DNA of 64,000 nt from Lacrimispora sp. 210928-DFI.3.58 (GTDB taxonomy: Bacteria > Bacillota > Clostridia > Lachnospirales > Lachnospiraceae). Below are positions 18,309-28,134 of the stretch, in pieces. Where the stretch lies: assembly GCF_020554865.1 (NCBI RefSeq), contig NZ_JAJCIC010000001.1, positions 124,001 through 188,000 on the forward strand. Reading direction: 5' to 3'. The position numbers and the translations under genes were made by a program. How positions within the stretch are numbered: the stretch's first letter is position 1; each line of letters begins with the position of its first letter. Under the pieces are notes generated by a model. The model was given only the letters and a program-made list of their open reading frames with translations. It searched no databases and was not told the origin of the DNA.

Positions 18309-21278
18309 TTGAAAATAGGATTAGATGTGGGCTCCACCACAATAAAGAGCATTGTTCTGGATAATGCCGGAAGTATTCTGTATTCTGCGTATGAGCGGCA
18401 TTTTTCCCAGATCACGGCAAAGACGGTGGAGACTTTAAAAAAGATCAGGGACCGGTTCCGGGAGGAGGATGAGGTCAGCCTGGTGATCTCCGGTTCCGCA
18501 GGGATGGGGATGGCGGAGAGCTGCTCCGTTGATTTCGTCCAGGAGGTCTATGCCACAAAGGTAGCAGCCATGGAAAATGCCCCTGATACGGATGTGATCA
18601 TTGAGCTGGGCGGCGAGGACGCGAAGATCATCTATCTGGAGGGGGCCATGGAGGCCAGGATGAACGGGTCCTGCGCCGGCGGTACCGGCGCCTTTATTGA
18701 CCAGATGGCGACCCTTCTTAACATTACCCCGGACGAGATGAATGATTATGCCAGGGAGAGCACGAAGCTTTATACCATTGCCTCCCGGTGCGGTGTGTTT
18801 GCAAAGAGCGATATCCAGCCTCTGATCAACCAGGGAGCGGATAAGCGGGATATTTCGGCAAGCATTTTCAGCGCTGTTGTGAACCAGACCATCGGGGGCC
18901 TGGCCCAGGGGAGGGCCATCAAGGGAAATGTCCTCTACCTGGGAGGGCCTCTGACATTTATGCCCCAGCTGCGAAAGAGCTTTGACAGGGCTCTGGGGCT
19001 AAAGGGGATCTGCCCGGAAAATTCCCTGTATTATGTGGCTCTGGGCGCGGCGCTCTGTGCGAAAAATTCAGTGAAGCTGGATGAAGTCATAGAAGCGCTC
19101 TCTGCATACGAGTCTGTCCATGAGTTTGACACCCTTCCGCCTCTGTTTCAAAACGAGGAGGAATACAGGAAATTTCGGGAACGCCATGGAAAGGCGGACG
19201 TAAAGTATGGAAAGCTGGAGGGATATACGGGCAGGGCCTTTATCGGTATTGACGCTGGCTCCACCACGGTAAAGGCCGTGGTGATGGGAGAGGACCGGGA
19301 GATCCTGGACAGCATCTACCGCTCCAACAGCGGAAACCCGGTGCCGATCGTGAAGGATTACCTGATAAGCGTCTATGAGCGCTGTCCGGGTATCCGGATC
19401 GCAGGCTCCTGCGTCACAGGATACGGGGAGGATATTATCCGGAATGCATTTTCCATCGACCACGGTCTGGTGGAGACCATGGCTCACTTAAAGGCAGCCC
19501 AGGAATTTATGCCGGATGTGGAATTTATCATCGATATCGGCGGCCAGGACATGAAATGCTTCAAGATCCACAATTCTGCCATCGACAATATTTACCTCAA
19601 TGAGGCCTGCTCCTCCGGCTGCGGCTCTTTCCTCCAGACCTTTGCGGGGGCCTTAAACTATACATCGGAGGAGTTTGCAAAGCTGGGTCTTTTTGCCAGG
19701 AATGCGGTGGATCTGGGATCGCGGTGTACAGTATTCATGAACTCCTCGGTGAAGCAGGCCCAGAAGGATGGTGTGAGCACAGAGGACATTTCAGCCGGAC
19801 TGTCCATCAGCGTGGTGAAAAATGCCATCTATAAGGTGATCCGTCCCGCCAGTGTGGATGCCCTTGGAAAGAGGATCGTGGTCCAGGGCGGAACCTTCTT
19901 AAATGATGCGGTCCTGCGTGCATTTGAGCGGGAGCTTGATATCCAAGTGGTAAGGCCGGTGATCGCAGGGCTTATGGGGGCTTGCGGCTGTGCCCTTGAC
20001 GCCATGGCGCGGGAGGCAGGGGAAAGCTCCATTATGGGCTATGAGGAGCTGCAGAGCTTTTTCCACGAAGTGAAGCAGATAAACTGCGGGCTGTGCAGCA
20101 ATAACTGCCGCTTAAGCGTCAACCAGTTTTCCGGCGGGCGCAGGTATATTGCAGGGAACAAATGCGAACGTCCTGTGACAAAGCGGGTCACGGATTCTGC
20201 CCACAATATTTATAAATATAAGCAGGAGCTTCTCGCCGCCTACGGCACAGTGAAAGGGAAGCGCAGGGAAGTGATCGGTCTGCCTCTGGGGCTCAACATG
20301 TATGAGCTTGTACCCTTCTGGCATACCTTTTTTGAGGCCCTGGGCTTTGGGGTGGAGGTGTCTCCATTTTCCAACCGTGAGCTCTACCTGTCAGGGCAGC
20401 ACTCCATCCCCAGCGATACGGTGTGCTTTCCGGCGAAAATGCTTCACGGCCATGTGGAATATCTGGTGAAAAAGCAGGTGGATGCGGTATTTTATCCCTG
20501 CATGAGCTTTAACTTTGATGAGGGACTGGGAGATAACAATTACAACTGCCCTGTGGTGGCCTATTATCCTGAGGTCATAGCCGCCAACACCCATTTTGAA
20601 GGAAAGACCAGGCTGATCAATGACTATGTGGGCCCCCACAAGAAGAAATATTTCCCGGAGAAAATGACAGAGCTTTTGAGCCGGTACTTTGAGGGGATTT
20701 CCCAGAAAGAGGTGAAGCGGGCCAGCGACCTGGCCTTTCAGGAACGGGAGATATTCCTGGAAAGAGTGAGGAAGAAGGCAGAGGAGATCGTTGCCCTTGC
20801 AAGAAAAGAGGGAAAGCGTATCATCGTCCTGGCCGGGCGTCCTTACCATGTGGATCCTGAGATCAACCATGGTATTGATATGCTGATAAATGGCTTTGGC
20901 GTCAGTGTGATCTCCGAGGATTCTGTGAGCCATAAGGTGTCAAAGTTTCCGGTGCGGGTGCTGAACCAGTGGATGTACCATGCAAGGCTGTATGCGGCTG
21001 CCAAATACGTCTGTACCCAGAAGGATATGGATCTGGTCCAGTTAGTCAGCTTCGGCTGCGGCCTGGATGCCATTACCACCGATGAGACAAGGAGCATTAT
21101 TGAGAAGTCCGGGAAGATCTACACCCAGATCAAGATCGATGAGATCACCAATCTGGGAGCGGTGAAGGTGCGCCTTAGAAGCCTCTTGTCAGCATTGGAG
21201 CAGAGGGAAGAGGAAGGGCAGAATGCAGGAAGCAGGACAGCCGGGCCGACATTGTACAGGAAGGCAGAAAAGGAGTAA
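18309..21278 (+). CDS. Acyl-CoA dehydratase activase, tandem ASKHA ATPase (BcrAD/BadFG) with DUF2229
   Basis: A 989-residue protein with a TTG start after AAGGAGA. Two ASKHA ATPase domains are in tandem: GLDVGSTTIKS at the N terminus with GSCAGGTGAFID, and GIDAGSTTVKA from about residue 315 with ACSSGCGSFLQ. The cysteines around CAGG and CSSGC match the [4Fe-4S] ligands of 2-hydroxyglutaryl-CoA dehydratase activators. A Cys cluster (NCGLCSNNCRL, then NKCER) and a DUF2229 domain follow from about residue 600. Activases of this kind drive electrons into radical dehydratases with ATP; the client is not encoded nearby. The next gene carries what is often the C-terminal part of one longer polypeptide. 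Confidence 0.88.
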   Translation: MKIGLDVGSTTIKSIVLDNAGSILYSAYERHFSQITAKTVETLKKIRDRFREEDEVSLVISGSAGMGMAESCSVDFVQEVYATKVAAMENAPDTDVIIELGGEDAKIIYLEGAMEARMNGSCAGGTGAFIDQMATLLNITPDEMNDYARESTKLYTIASRCGVFAKSDIQPLINQGADKRDISASIFSAVVNQTIGGLAQGRAIKGNVLYLGGPLTFMPQLRKSFDRALGLKGICPENSLYYVALGAALCAKNSVKLDEVIEALSAYESVHEFDTLPPLFQNEEEYRKFRERHGKADVKYGKLEGYTGRAFIGIDAGSTTVKAVVMGEDREILDSIYRSNSGNPVPIVKDYLISVYERCPGIRIAGSCVTGYGEDIIRNAFSIDHGLVETMAHLKAAQEFMPDVEFIIDIGGQDMKCFKIHNSAIDNIYLNEACSSGCGSFLQTFAGALNYTSEEFAKLGLFARNAVDLGSRCTVFMNSSVKQAQKDGVSTEDISAGLSISVVKNAIYKVIRPASVDALGKRIVVQGGTFLNDAVLRAFERELDIQVVRPVIAGLMGACGCALDAMAREAGESSIMGYEELQSFFHEVKQINCGLCSNNCRLSVNQFSGGRRYIAGNKCERPVTKRVTDSAHNIYKYKQELLAAYGTVKGKRREVIGLPLGLNMYELVPFWHTFFEALGFGVEVSPFSNRELYLSGQHSIPSDTVCFPAKMLHGHVEYLVKKQVDAVFYPCMSFNFDEGLGDNNYNCPVVAYYPEVIAANTHFEGKTRLINDYVGPHKKKYFPEKMTELLSRYFEGISQKEVKRASDLAFQEREIFLERVRKKAEEIVALARKEGKRIIVLAGRPYHVDPEINHGIDMLINGFGVSVISEDSVSHKVSKFPVRVLNQWMYHARLYAAAKYVCTQKDMDLVQLVSFGCGLDAITTDETRSIIEKSGKIYTQIKIDEITNLGAVKVRLRSLLSALEQREEEGQNAGSRTAGPTLYRKAEKE

Positions 21279-21287
21279 CACATTGAC

Positions 21288-22556
21288 ATGGCAAAGATAA
21301 AGAGAACGAGGAACGGAAGAATCATTTTCACAAAGGAGATGAAGCGGGACTACACGATCCTGGTGCCGGATATGCTGCCCATCCATTTTGAGCTGATGAA
21401 GCATGTGTTCCTCAATGAAGGCTATAAGATCGAGCTGTTGAGGTCGGCAAAGCCGGAGATCAAGCAGCTGGGTTTAAAATATGTACATAATGATACTTGT
21501 TATCCGGCTCTTTTGGTGATCGGCCAGTTTTTGGATGCCCTGGAGAGCGGAAAATATGATGTGGATAAGACAGCCCTTCTGATCATGCAGACAGGAGGGG
21601 GCTGCCGTGCCTCCAATTACATCCACCTGCTGAGAAAGGCCCTGGAAAAGGCGAATCTCGGCCAGGTTCCGGTGATATCCTTCAACCTGTCGGGCTCGGA
21701 GTTTAACAGCGGTTTTGTGCTCACACTGCCGATCATCCGGCGCTGCGTGGCAGGGGTGATCTACGGGGATCTGCTGATGCTCCTTGGCAACCAGACCAGA
21801 GCCTATGAGCTCCACAAGGGAGATACAGACAAGCTGATCGAAAAATGGGTTCTGGATATTGCAGGCCAGTTTAAGCACAGGACAGGCTTCGGGCTGAAGG
21901 ATATGACGGAGAATTTCAACAGGATCATCCCGTCCTTTGCGGAGGTTCCCGTGAACCGGGTGCCTAAGGTAAAGGTGGGTGTTGTAGGAGAAATCTATGT
22001 AAAATATGCAAGGTTTGCCAACAACAATCTGGAGGAGTTCCTGGCAGGACAGGACTGCGAGGTCATGGTTCCGGGGCTTTTGGGCTTTTTGATGTTTAAG
22101 ATTGATGCGAGGATCCAGGATGTGAGGCTTTACGGAGGCAGCATTCTCAAGAAGAAGATCGCAGGCCTGCTCCTTGATTATTTCAAAAAAGTGGAGAAGG
22201 CATTTATGGACGCGGTGGGCCGCTATCCCGTGTTCCATATGCTCTCCTGCTATGAGGATGCAAAGCCTCTTGTGGACGGCCTGATCGGCGTTGGCAACAG
22301 GATGGGAGAGGGGTGGTTTCTGCCGGCGGAGATCATCAAGCTGGTGAACCACGGATATTCCAACATTATCTGCACCCAGCCCTTTGGCTGCCTGCCCACC
22401 CATATATGCGGCAAGGGCATGATCCACAAGATCAAGGAAATGTACCCACAGGCAAATATCGTACCCATTGATTACGATCCGGGCGCTTCCCGCGTGAACC
22501 AGGAAAACAGGATCAAGCTGATGCTTTCCGTGGCGCGGGAAGGGATGGAAGGATAA
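21288..22556 (+). CDS. Acyl-CoA dehydratase activase-related protein, C-terminal partner
   Basis: A 422-residue protein starting 9 bp after the activase stop, with AAAAGGAG overlapping that stop. It resembles the 2-hydroxyacyl-CoA dehydratase D-type domain fused to the end of large (~1400-residue) activases in many clostridia: DYTILVPDMLPIHF, HNDTCYPALLVIGQF, MQTGGGCRASNYI and TQPFGCLPTHICGKG. The conserved Cys residues in NDTCYP, GGGCR and FGCLP are suitable Fe-S ligands. Together the pair has 1411 residues, so this is a natural split or a fission with restart. Confidence 0.82.
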   Translation: MAKIKRTRNGRIIFTKEMKRDYTILVPDMLPIHFELMKHVFLNEGYKIELLRSAKPEIKQLGLKYVHNDTCYPALLVIGQFLDALESGKYDVDKTALLIMQTGGGCRASNYIHLLRKALEKANLGQVPVISFNLSGSEFNSGFVLTLPIIRRCVAGVIYGDLLMLLGNQTRAYELHKGDTDKLIEKWVLDIAGQFKHRTGFGLKDMTENFNRIIPSFAEVPVNRVPKVKVGVVGEIYVKYARFANNNLEEFLAGQDCEVMVPGLLGFLMFKIDARIQDVRLYGGSILKKKIAGLLLDYFKKVEKAFMDAVGRYPVFHMLSCYEDAKPLVDGLIGVGNRMGEGWFLPAEIIKLVNHGYSNIICTQPFGCLPTHICGKGMIHKIKEMYPQANIVPIDYDPGASRVNQENRIKLMLSVAREGMEG

Positions 22557-22570
22557 AAGGAGGAGATGCC

Positions 22571-23104
22571 ATGAAATTAAAAAATGGGCGCAGAAGCTGT
22601 CTGAAAAACAGCTGCCGGGCATTGGCGGCGGCGTGTATATTGTGTTCTGCCGTTCTGCCGTTTAAGGCCTATGGAGCGGAGACGGTTTTTGAAGAGGCTG
22701 CCGGAGAATACGGCGATGTGATCCTTCCGGGCTGGAATGAGCTGGGAGGGAAATGGTATTATGCAGATGAAGACGGAAATCTGCTCACAGGCTGGATAAA
22801 GGATGATGCGCTGAATAAGTGGTATTACCTGGATGAATCATCGGGAGAACTGAGATCACGCCCGGGGATCAACCAGGAGTCTGCCTGCCATTTGCTCGAA
22901 AATGCACTGGTCCGCGACAAGCTTTATCAGGAGGAGGAAAGGCCCCTTTTATTCCATGTGGAGGAGACCACAAACTCTTACATCAAGGTGGTAGTCCGGG
23001 TGGAGGAAAAGCCGGACAGGTTCCGGAATATCAATACCTATGAGGTTGATAAGAAAACAGGAGTGGCAAAGGCCGTTGTGGGGGAGGACATTTCCCTGTA
23101 TTGA
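22571..23104 (+). CDS. Secreted cell-wall-binding repeat protein
   Basis: A 177-residue protein. A basic N terminus and hydrophobic stretch end at an AYGAE cleavage-like site near residue 37. Two choline-binding-type (CW_binding_1) repeats follow: GGKWYYADEDGNLLTGWI and the next NKWYYLDESSGE unit. The C-terminal ~85 residues (from RPGINQESACHLLENAL) have no recognised family. It is probably anchored non-covalently to the envelope. AAAGGAGGAG precedes the ATG. Confidence 0.72.
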   Translation: MKLKNGRRSCLKNSCRALAAACILCSAVLPFKAYGAETVFEEAAGEYGDVILPGWNELGGKWYYADEDGNLLTGWIKDDALNKWYYLDESSGELRSRPGINQESACHLLENALVRDKLYQEEERPLLFHVEETTNSYIKVVVRVEEKPDRFRNINTYEVDKKTGVAKAVVGEDISLY

Positions 23105-23239
23105 TGCGGAAATTTTCCAAAAATTGAGAGATTAGAATTGAATTTCATGTCCATTCGTGGTATGTTTAAAAGTGCGAACTATGGTAACTGTGAGGGTGCT
23201 GAACAGTTACCAACTATGTATGAAAAGGAGATAAAGGTG

Positions 23240-23680
23240 ATGGCAGAAATGGTAAAAGATCCGAATTGCGCATATTGCATGCAGGGAGAATTAGTAGCAA
23301 AATTTGGTTATCCAGTTTGTGAGATGAAGACAGGCTTCCTCTATGTATTCAAGGAGCAGAGCAAGAAGGGCAGAGTGATCCTGGCACACAAGAAGCATGT
23401 GAGCGAGCTCATCGACCTGACGGATGAGGAGAGAAATGATTACTTTGCAGAGGTGGCACAGGTTGCAAGAGCCGTACACAAGGTATTCCATCCTGACAAG
23501 GTAAACTACGGCGCATACGGCGATACCGGACATCATCTGCATTTCCACATTGTTCCGAAGTATGAAGGCGGCGAAGAGTGGGGCGGCACCTTCGAGATGA
23601 ACAGCGGAAGGACCATGCTGACCGATGCTGAGTACGAGAAGATGGCAGAGGATTTAAGGCAGGCATTGAAGGAAGTATAA
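23240..23680 (+). CDS. HIT family nucleotide-binding hydrolase
   Basis: A 146-residue histidine-triad protein. The triad is GHHLHFHIVP. The N-terminal CAYCMQGE is the paired-Cys motif found in zinc-binding HIT proteins. AAAAGGAG at 23223-23230 selects the ATG at 23240; a longer frame from 23138 lacks a good site and has no similarity in its extra residues. The family hydrolyses AMP-linked or dinucleotide substrates. Confidence 0.9.
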   Translation: MAEMVKDPNCAYCMQGELVAKFGYPVCEMKTGFLYVFKEQSKKGRVILAHKKHVSELIDLTDEERNDYFAEVAQVARAVHKVFHPDKVNYGAYGDTGHHLHFHIVPKYEGGEEWGGTFEMNSGRTMLTDAEYEKMAEDLRQALKEV

Positions 23681-23722
23681 CGGAGCAAAGCGGAGTTCGC
23701 GTTCCCCGTTTGTTTAAGATTT

Positions 23723-23760
23723 AAAGGGCGGCTGTCCGGGATACCGGGCAGCCCTTTTTC
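23723..23760 (+). terminator. Terminator after the HIT gene
   Basis: AAAGGGCGGCTGTCCGG pairs with CCGGGCAGCCCTTTTT around GATA, with a small bulge, and ends in TTTTTC. Confidence 0.75.
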
Positions 23761-23858
23761 TCTTAAAATATCTGTGTGAAAACGCCCTCTTGTCATATCA
23801 TGTCTGTCCTCCTCCATACAATGAGTAGTAGAAGAGTTTGACTGGAGGAAGGAAAGGA

Positions 23859-25307
23859 ATGAAACGGATCACAGCGATCATATGCGCAGTCACATTGCTG
23901 TCAGCACAGCCTCAGGCCCTGGCTCTGGCCCAGGAACCAGAGCTTGCCATTCCGGCGGGGGCGTTGGTTGCGGGAAATGCGGCGGAGAAAGAAACTGCCG
24001 GTGCAGGCGGGCAGGAGGAGGGCCATGGCTGGAGCGTGGGGCAGGATCCTGACGGAGCGGCCCTGTCAGCCGGAACCGCACTTCCGGCCGGAACAGAGCC
24101 TGAGTCCGGAGGTGCTGTGCAGGTTGCCGCTCCCTCGGCTGTCCTTATGGAGGCTTCCACCGGCCAGGTGATCTACGAAAAAGGGGCGGATGAAAGGCGC
24201 AGCCCTGCCAGCGTCACAAAGGTTATGACCTTGATCCTGATCTTTGATGCCCTGCAGGCGGGGAAGATCCGGCTGACAGACGAGGTCGTCACCAGCGCCA
24301 GGGCAAAATCCATGGGAGGCTCCCAGGTGTTTTTGGAGGAGGGCGAAAAGCAGACAGTGGAGACTTTGATCAAGTGCATTGTCATTGCCTCCGGAAATGA
24401 CGCCTCTGTTGCCATGGCAGAGTACATAGCGGGGACAGAGGAGGAATTTGTGCGGATGATGAATGAGCGGGCGGCAGGCCTGGGGATGACCAACACCCAT
24501 TTTGTGGACTGCTGCGGGCTGACGGAGGATCCGGAGCATCTGACAACGGCCAGGGACATTGCCATCATGAGCCGGGAGCTGATAAACCGATATCCCCAGA
24601 TACACAACTACTCCACCATATGGATGGAGAATATCACCCATGTGACAAAGCAGGGAACAAAGGAGTTCGGCCTTTCCAACACCAATAAGCTTTTGAAGAT
24701 GGCGACAAATTTCAACGTCACAGGCCTCAAAACAGGCTCCACCTCCCTGGCAAAATACTGCCTGTCTGCCACGGCGGAGAAAGATGGTGTGCGCCTGATC
24801 GCCGCGATCATGGCTGCCCCTGATTACAAGGTCCGCTTTGCAGACGCCCAGACCCTTTTAAACTACGGCTATGCCAACTGCCGCCTTTATGAGGACAAAG
24901 AACCTCTGCCACTGCCTGTGATGCCTGTGGAAGGAGGCGTGGAGGATGAGGTGGAGCTGGCCTATGAAGGGACATTTTCCTATCTGAGCCTGAAGGGAGA
25001 GGACTTCGGAGGCATTGAAAGGAACCTGATCCTGGAGGAGGCAATGCCCGCACCGGTGGAGCCGGGGCAGAAGGCCGGAGTCCTGGAATATGCCCTGGGC
25101 GGCAAAAAGCTGGGGGAGGTCAATGTAGTTACAGCCGGAAGTGTCAGAGAGGCCGGCTATATGGATTACCTGAAAAAGCTGATCGCGGCTTGGCAGATGA
25201 AAACAGCAGGCAGCACGGGTGATGAAAATGCCCGGAGCTTTGAACATAGCGGAGGTGACGGAAATCCTGCGGGCGCTGCAGACAGTGCAGCTGCCGCAGG
25301 AAGATGA
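23859..25307 (+). CDS. D-alanyl-D-alanine carboxypeptidase (DacF-type PBP)
   Basis: A 482-residue low-molecular-weight penicillin-binding protein with a signal peptide (about residues 1-24). A disordered Ala/Gly/Glu-rich linker (about 25-90) precedes the peptidase S11 domain with S118-V-T-K121, S178-G-N180 and K291-T-G293, and a C-terminal PBP5-like domain follows. It trims terminal D-Ala from peptidoglycan stem peptides. GGAGGAAGG (23844-23852) selects the ATG at 23859 over the TTG at 23838. The long linker and the Gly/Ala-rich tail are unusual additions. Confidence 0.92.
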   Translation: MKRITAIICAVTLLSAQPQALALAQEPELAIPAGALVAGNAAEKETAGAGGQEEGHGWSVGQDPDGAALSAGTALPAGTEPESGGAVQVAAPSAVLMEASTGQVIYEKGADERRSPASVTKVMTLILIFDALQAGKIRLTDEVVTSARAKSMGGSQVFLEEGEKQTVETLIKCIVIASGNDASVAMAEYIAGTEEEFVRMMNERAAGLGMTNTHFVDCCGLTEDPEHLTTARDIAIMSRELINRYPQIHNYSTIWMENITHVTKQGTKEFGLSNTNKLLKMATNFNVTGLKTGSTSLAKYCLSATAEKDGVRLIAAIMAAPDYKVRFADAQTLLNYGYANCRLYEDKEPLPLPVMPVEGGVEDEVELAYEGTFSYLSLKGEDFGGIERNLILEEAMPAPVEPGQKAGVLEYALGGKKLGEVNVVTAGSVREAGYMDYLKKLIAAWQMKTAGSTGDENARSFEHSGGDGNPAGAADSAAAAGR

Positions 25308-25340
25308 TCGCCCTGGGATGCATTGAGACTTGTTGCTGAT

Positions 25341-25402
25341 AAAAAAGCAGGGATGCTGCAGCAGGCCATTTCGGCCAATTGCTGTCAGCATCCCTGTTTC
25401 AT
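25341..25402. terminator. Bidirectional terminator between convergent genes
   Basis: CAGGGATGCTG (25348-25358) and CAGCATCCCTG (25386-25396) pair perfectly. A6 on the left gives a T-run for minus-strand transcripts, and TTTCATTT follows on the right for the plus strand. It separates dacF from the chimeric recombinase gene. Confidence 0.8.
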
Positions 25403-25426
25403 TTGAGTGCGCCTGTCAGAAAGCTT

Positions 25427-27871
25427 TTAGTGTTTTTTTGCTGATACAGAAAATTCCGTTGTCACCAGCTCCTCATAAGGCACCCGCTCCTTCAGCTCAC
25501 CGGCCTCCTCTAAGATATTCTCCAGCAGCTCAAAGCTTTCCTTTTCAAAAACCGTATCGCCCTTCCATGTATCCTGCTCCTTATAGCGCTCTACAATGGC
25601 GGAAATCTTTTCCACAGGAGTTTCCTTGAACTGGGGCTGGATCGTCTTTGCGATTTCCTCGGATGAGTGGGAATTGACATAGTCAAGGCCCCTTTGGACC
25701 GCATTTGTAAATTTCTGTATGATCTCCGGATTCTGCTCCATATAGCTCTTCCTTGCGCAGTAAGCCGTATAAGGCACATAGCCGGATTCTGTCCCAAGGG
25801 AGGCTACCACATATCCGTTCCCCTCCATCTCCAGCGTAGTGGCAAAGGGTTCAAATTCCACTGTGTAGTCGGCATCATTGCTGGTAAAAGCAGCAGCCGT
25901 CAGCCCGAAGCTGATGCTCTGGTCAATAGTCAGGTCAGCGGCCGGGTCAATACCGTGCTTTTTCAGGATATATTCAAATACCATCTGGGGCATACCGCCT
26001 GTCTGCCCCAGCATGATGAACATATTTTCCACATCATGCAGTTTTTGTCGAGAGGCGACTATTCTGTATGGATAGTGGTAGATTCCAGTTTTTTCAACCA
26101 GTCCTAAGTCCAGCAGGTGCTCCATGTAGGTCACGAATTTCTTCTTGTGCATGGGATAGCCCATAGATTTCAGGCTTTCTGCAAGGAATTTAACAGAGGT
26201 AAAACCTGTTTCGTCTTTTGCCAGAAGCCGGATTGCTTCAATCAGCATAGTCAATTTCAGATTTTCCTTGTCTGCCTTAAAATCATAAGCCGCCAGATTG
26301 CCAAGGCCGTGTTTCAAGTAAATGTCCACGTTTCCATCTTTATCTACAATGATTTTTTCCACAAGTACCTCAATGTCTGTCCGGGTCAATGATTTCTGTT
26401 CCAGAACTTCATTCAGAATATCCAGTGCGGTTTGAAGATTGGGCTTTATCGTAGTTACAGGGATATGCGGTTCTTTGGTTAAATCCTGCAAGGTTTTTTC
26501 AATGGCAGAAATGCGTTCCATTTTTTCAGTTTGCAGAGCCGCATACGTCTCATTGATAATTTCATTCATGGACGGGTTAGCTGTTATCTCTTTTACTTTT
26601 TGAGCAATCAGCGTTTTCAACTCATTTTTTACTTTTTCCAGTTCACTTTCTAATCTCTGCTGACTGTCGTTGGTGGAATAAGTATCAACCTTTAATTTTG
26701 ATAAGTCAAAATTTTGTATAATATCTGTCAGACTGTCCCGGCAAAGAGTGAGATACTTAATCAAAGCATCAGTCAGGGTTTCTTCGGTTACTAAGTGGGC
26801 GTGCTGGCAAAATTGCTTTCCTTTTTTATTGTAAGTGCCGCAAACATAATATTTCCCACGATTGGGGCGGTTGATAGCAGTCAGCTTCATACCGCAGTCT
26901 TTGCAGTACAAACAACCGGAAAAGAGATTGATATGCTTCTTCTGTCCGCGATACTTGCTGTTGTGGCGGCTGTCCTTCACTTCAAAAAGGAGTTTCATGG
27001 TATCATCATCAAATATTTTCGGGTGATGATTGGGAAATACATATTGTTGTTCCTTGGGGATTTTTTTATCCTTACCGTTTATGGTAACACGTTCCCGCTT
27101 GTGGGTACGAAGTATTCCGTTATGGTAGTCGTTAAACAGGGTATCTTTTACCATGCCATAGCTCCACATATAAGCGACTTCACGGTTATAAGGCAGTCCT
27201 AAAGATTCATACCGTTCTTTCTGTAACATGGTAGGAGTGGGAACACCACGTTTTGAAAGAATCTCCGCAACTCTGCGAATCCCGTTTCCTTCCAGATAAA
27301 GGTCTTTTTCCAGATTCAGAATAGCAGCGGCTTCTTCATCAATCAAAACCATCTGTTTATTCAACGGGTGCTGTGTATAACCGAAGGGTGGGGCGCATTT
27401 CAAAGTCCCATTTTCCTGTTCCATTTTTTTGATTCGCTTTACCTTCCGGCTGGTATTTTTAACATGGCGTTCATTATCCCATGTCTTGATTCCGATAATA
27501 TCGTCGTCAGAGTAAAGGGTATCATAGTTATCATCAATTAAGATAACACGCTTTCCCTGTTCCTCCATTTCCTCCAAAAAGAGCAGTACCTTTGCATTAT
27601 GCCTGCCAATCCGGGAAAGGTCTTTTGCCACAATCACATCTATGGTGTCAAGATTCGCCATCATTTTCTGAAAGTCAGGACGATTAAAAGAGTAACCGGA
27701 AATACCGTCATCCTCGTATATATGGCGGACAATCATATTATTATCTTCGGCATATTTTTGAATAATCAGCTTTTGATTTTCGATAGACGAATAGTTTCGC
27801 TTGTTATCGTCTCTGGAAAGCCGAACATAACCGTCTATTACAAGGGGAGTATTTATTTTAGTTGTAATCAT
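25427..27871 (-). CDS. Chimeric ORF: large serine recombinase fused to the C-terminal half of an ABC substrate-binding protein
   Basis: An 814-residue frame with AAAGGAGG before the ATG. Residues 1 to about 626 are a large serine recombinase: catalytic S19 in YVRLSRDD, the resolvase core with AKDLSRIGRHN, a recombinase domain, a zinc ribbon (C320, C323, C326, C344, C355) and a coiled-coil region about 400-470. From M627 the sequence changes to the C-terminal half of an NMT1/ThiY-like substrate-binding protein (MPQMVFEYILKKHG, DYTVEFEPFATTLEMEG, ASLGTESGYVPYTAY). The change falls exactly at the element's left att core (25994-26001). The N-terminal half of that binding protein is at 31563-32012. 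The recombinase should still be catalytically complete; the fused tail comes from the host gene. Confidence 0.88.
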   Translation of the reverse strand: MITTKINTPLVIDGYVRLSRDDNKRNYSSIENQKLIIQKYAEDNNMIVRHIYEDDGISGYSFNRPDFQKMMANLDTIDVIVAKDLSRIGRHNAKVLLFLEEMEEQGKRVILIDDNYDTLYSDDDIIGIKTWDNERHVKNTSRKVKRIKKMEQENGTLKCAPPFGYTQHPLNKQMVLIDEEAAAILNLEKDLYLEGNGIRRVAEILSKRGVPTPTMLQKERYESLGLPYNREVAYMWSYGMVKDTLFNDYHNGILRTHKRERVTINGKDKKIPKEQQYVFPNHHPKIFDDDTMKLLFEVKDSRHNSKYRGQKKHINLFSGCLYCKDCGMKLTAINRPNRGKYYVCGTYNKKGKQFCQHAHLVTEETLTDALIKYLTLCRDSLTDIIQNFDLSKLKVDTYSTNDSQQRLESELEKVKNELKTLIAQKVKEITANPSMNEIINETYAALQTEKMERISAIEKTLQDLTKEPHIPVTTIKPNLQTALDILNEVLEQKSLTRTDIEVLVEKIIVDKDGNVDIYLKHGLGNLAAYDFKADKENLKLTMLIEAIRLLAKDETGFTSVKFLAESLKSMGYPMHKKKFVTYMEHLLDLGLVEKTGIYHYPYRIVASRQKLHDVENMFIMLGQTGGMPQMVFEYILKKHGIDPAADLTIDQSISFGLTAAAFTSNDADYTVEFEPFATTLEMEGNGYVVASLGTESGYVPYTAYCARKSYMEQNPEIIQKFTNAVQRGLDYVNSHSSEEIAKTIQPQFKETPVEKISAIVERYKEQDTWKGDTVFEKESFELLENILEEAGELKERVPYEELVTTEFSVSAKKH
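25994..26001. repeat. Left attachment core (attL) of the inserted element
   Basis: ACCGCCTG on the + strand (CAGGCGGT in gene sense) recurs at 31563-31570. To the left lie the codons of the host protein beginning MPQMVFEY; to the right lies the recombinase 3' region. Confidence 0.75.
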
Positions 27872-27948
27872 AAATAGTGACCTCCTTTGCTATTAACCTT
27901 ATACCTATATTTTACCATATAGGCAGAATAGCACAATGTTGTAGACGA

Positions 27949-28134
27949 TTAGTGAAAATGGTTCCGAACAACATCCCGCAATCCACTTTCCATTTTTTGA
28001 TTGCCTTCAATAATTGTAACTACCAGATAGCCCTGCCTGAGCAGAGCCTCTTTTTTCTTTGTAATCTCGGAAATATCAGAATCGTTTTTTTGAAGTAAGT
28101 AACAAACCTCCTTCTGCCTTCTTATGATAATCAC
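27949..28134 (-). CDS. Small unidentified protein upstream of the recombinase
   Basis: A frame of up to 61 residues (GTG at 28134) with a charged helical character: SEITKKKEALLRQGYLVV, then GLRDVVRNHF. GAGG lies directly at the GTG, and AAGGAGG lies a little further in without a good ATG, so the start is uncertain. Small frames of this type often sit before recombinase genes of clostridial elements. The function is not known. Confidence 0.45.
   Translation of the reverse strand: MIIIRRQKEVCYLLQKNDSDISEITKKKEALLRQGYLVVTIIEGNQKMESGLRDVVRNHFH

Noticed and set aside
21474..22622. Long minus-strand frame (382 codons) opposite the activase partner
   Set aside because: It mirrors a strongly conserved plus-strand gene, has no ribosome binding site, and its composition (many His, Cys, Leu) is typical of a reverse-strand shadow.
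25427..27871. Treating the 814-residue chimera as a natural recombinase-binding-protein fusion
   Set aside because: The junction coincides with the 8-bp direct repeat, and the missing half of the binding protein is present at the other end of the element, so insertion explains the fusion fully.
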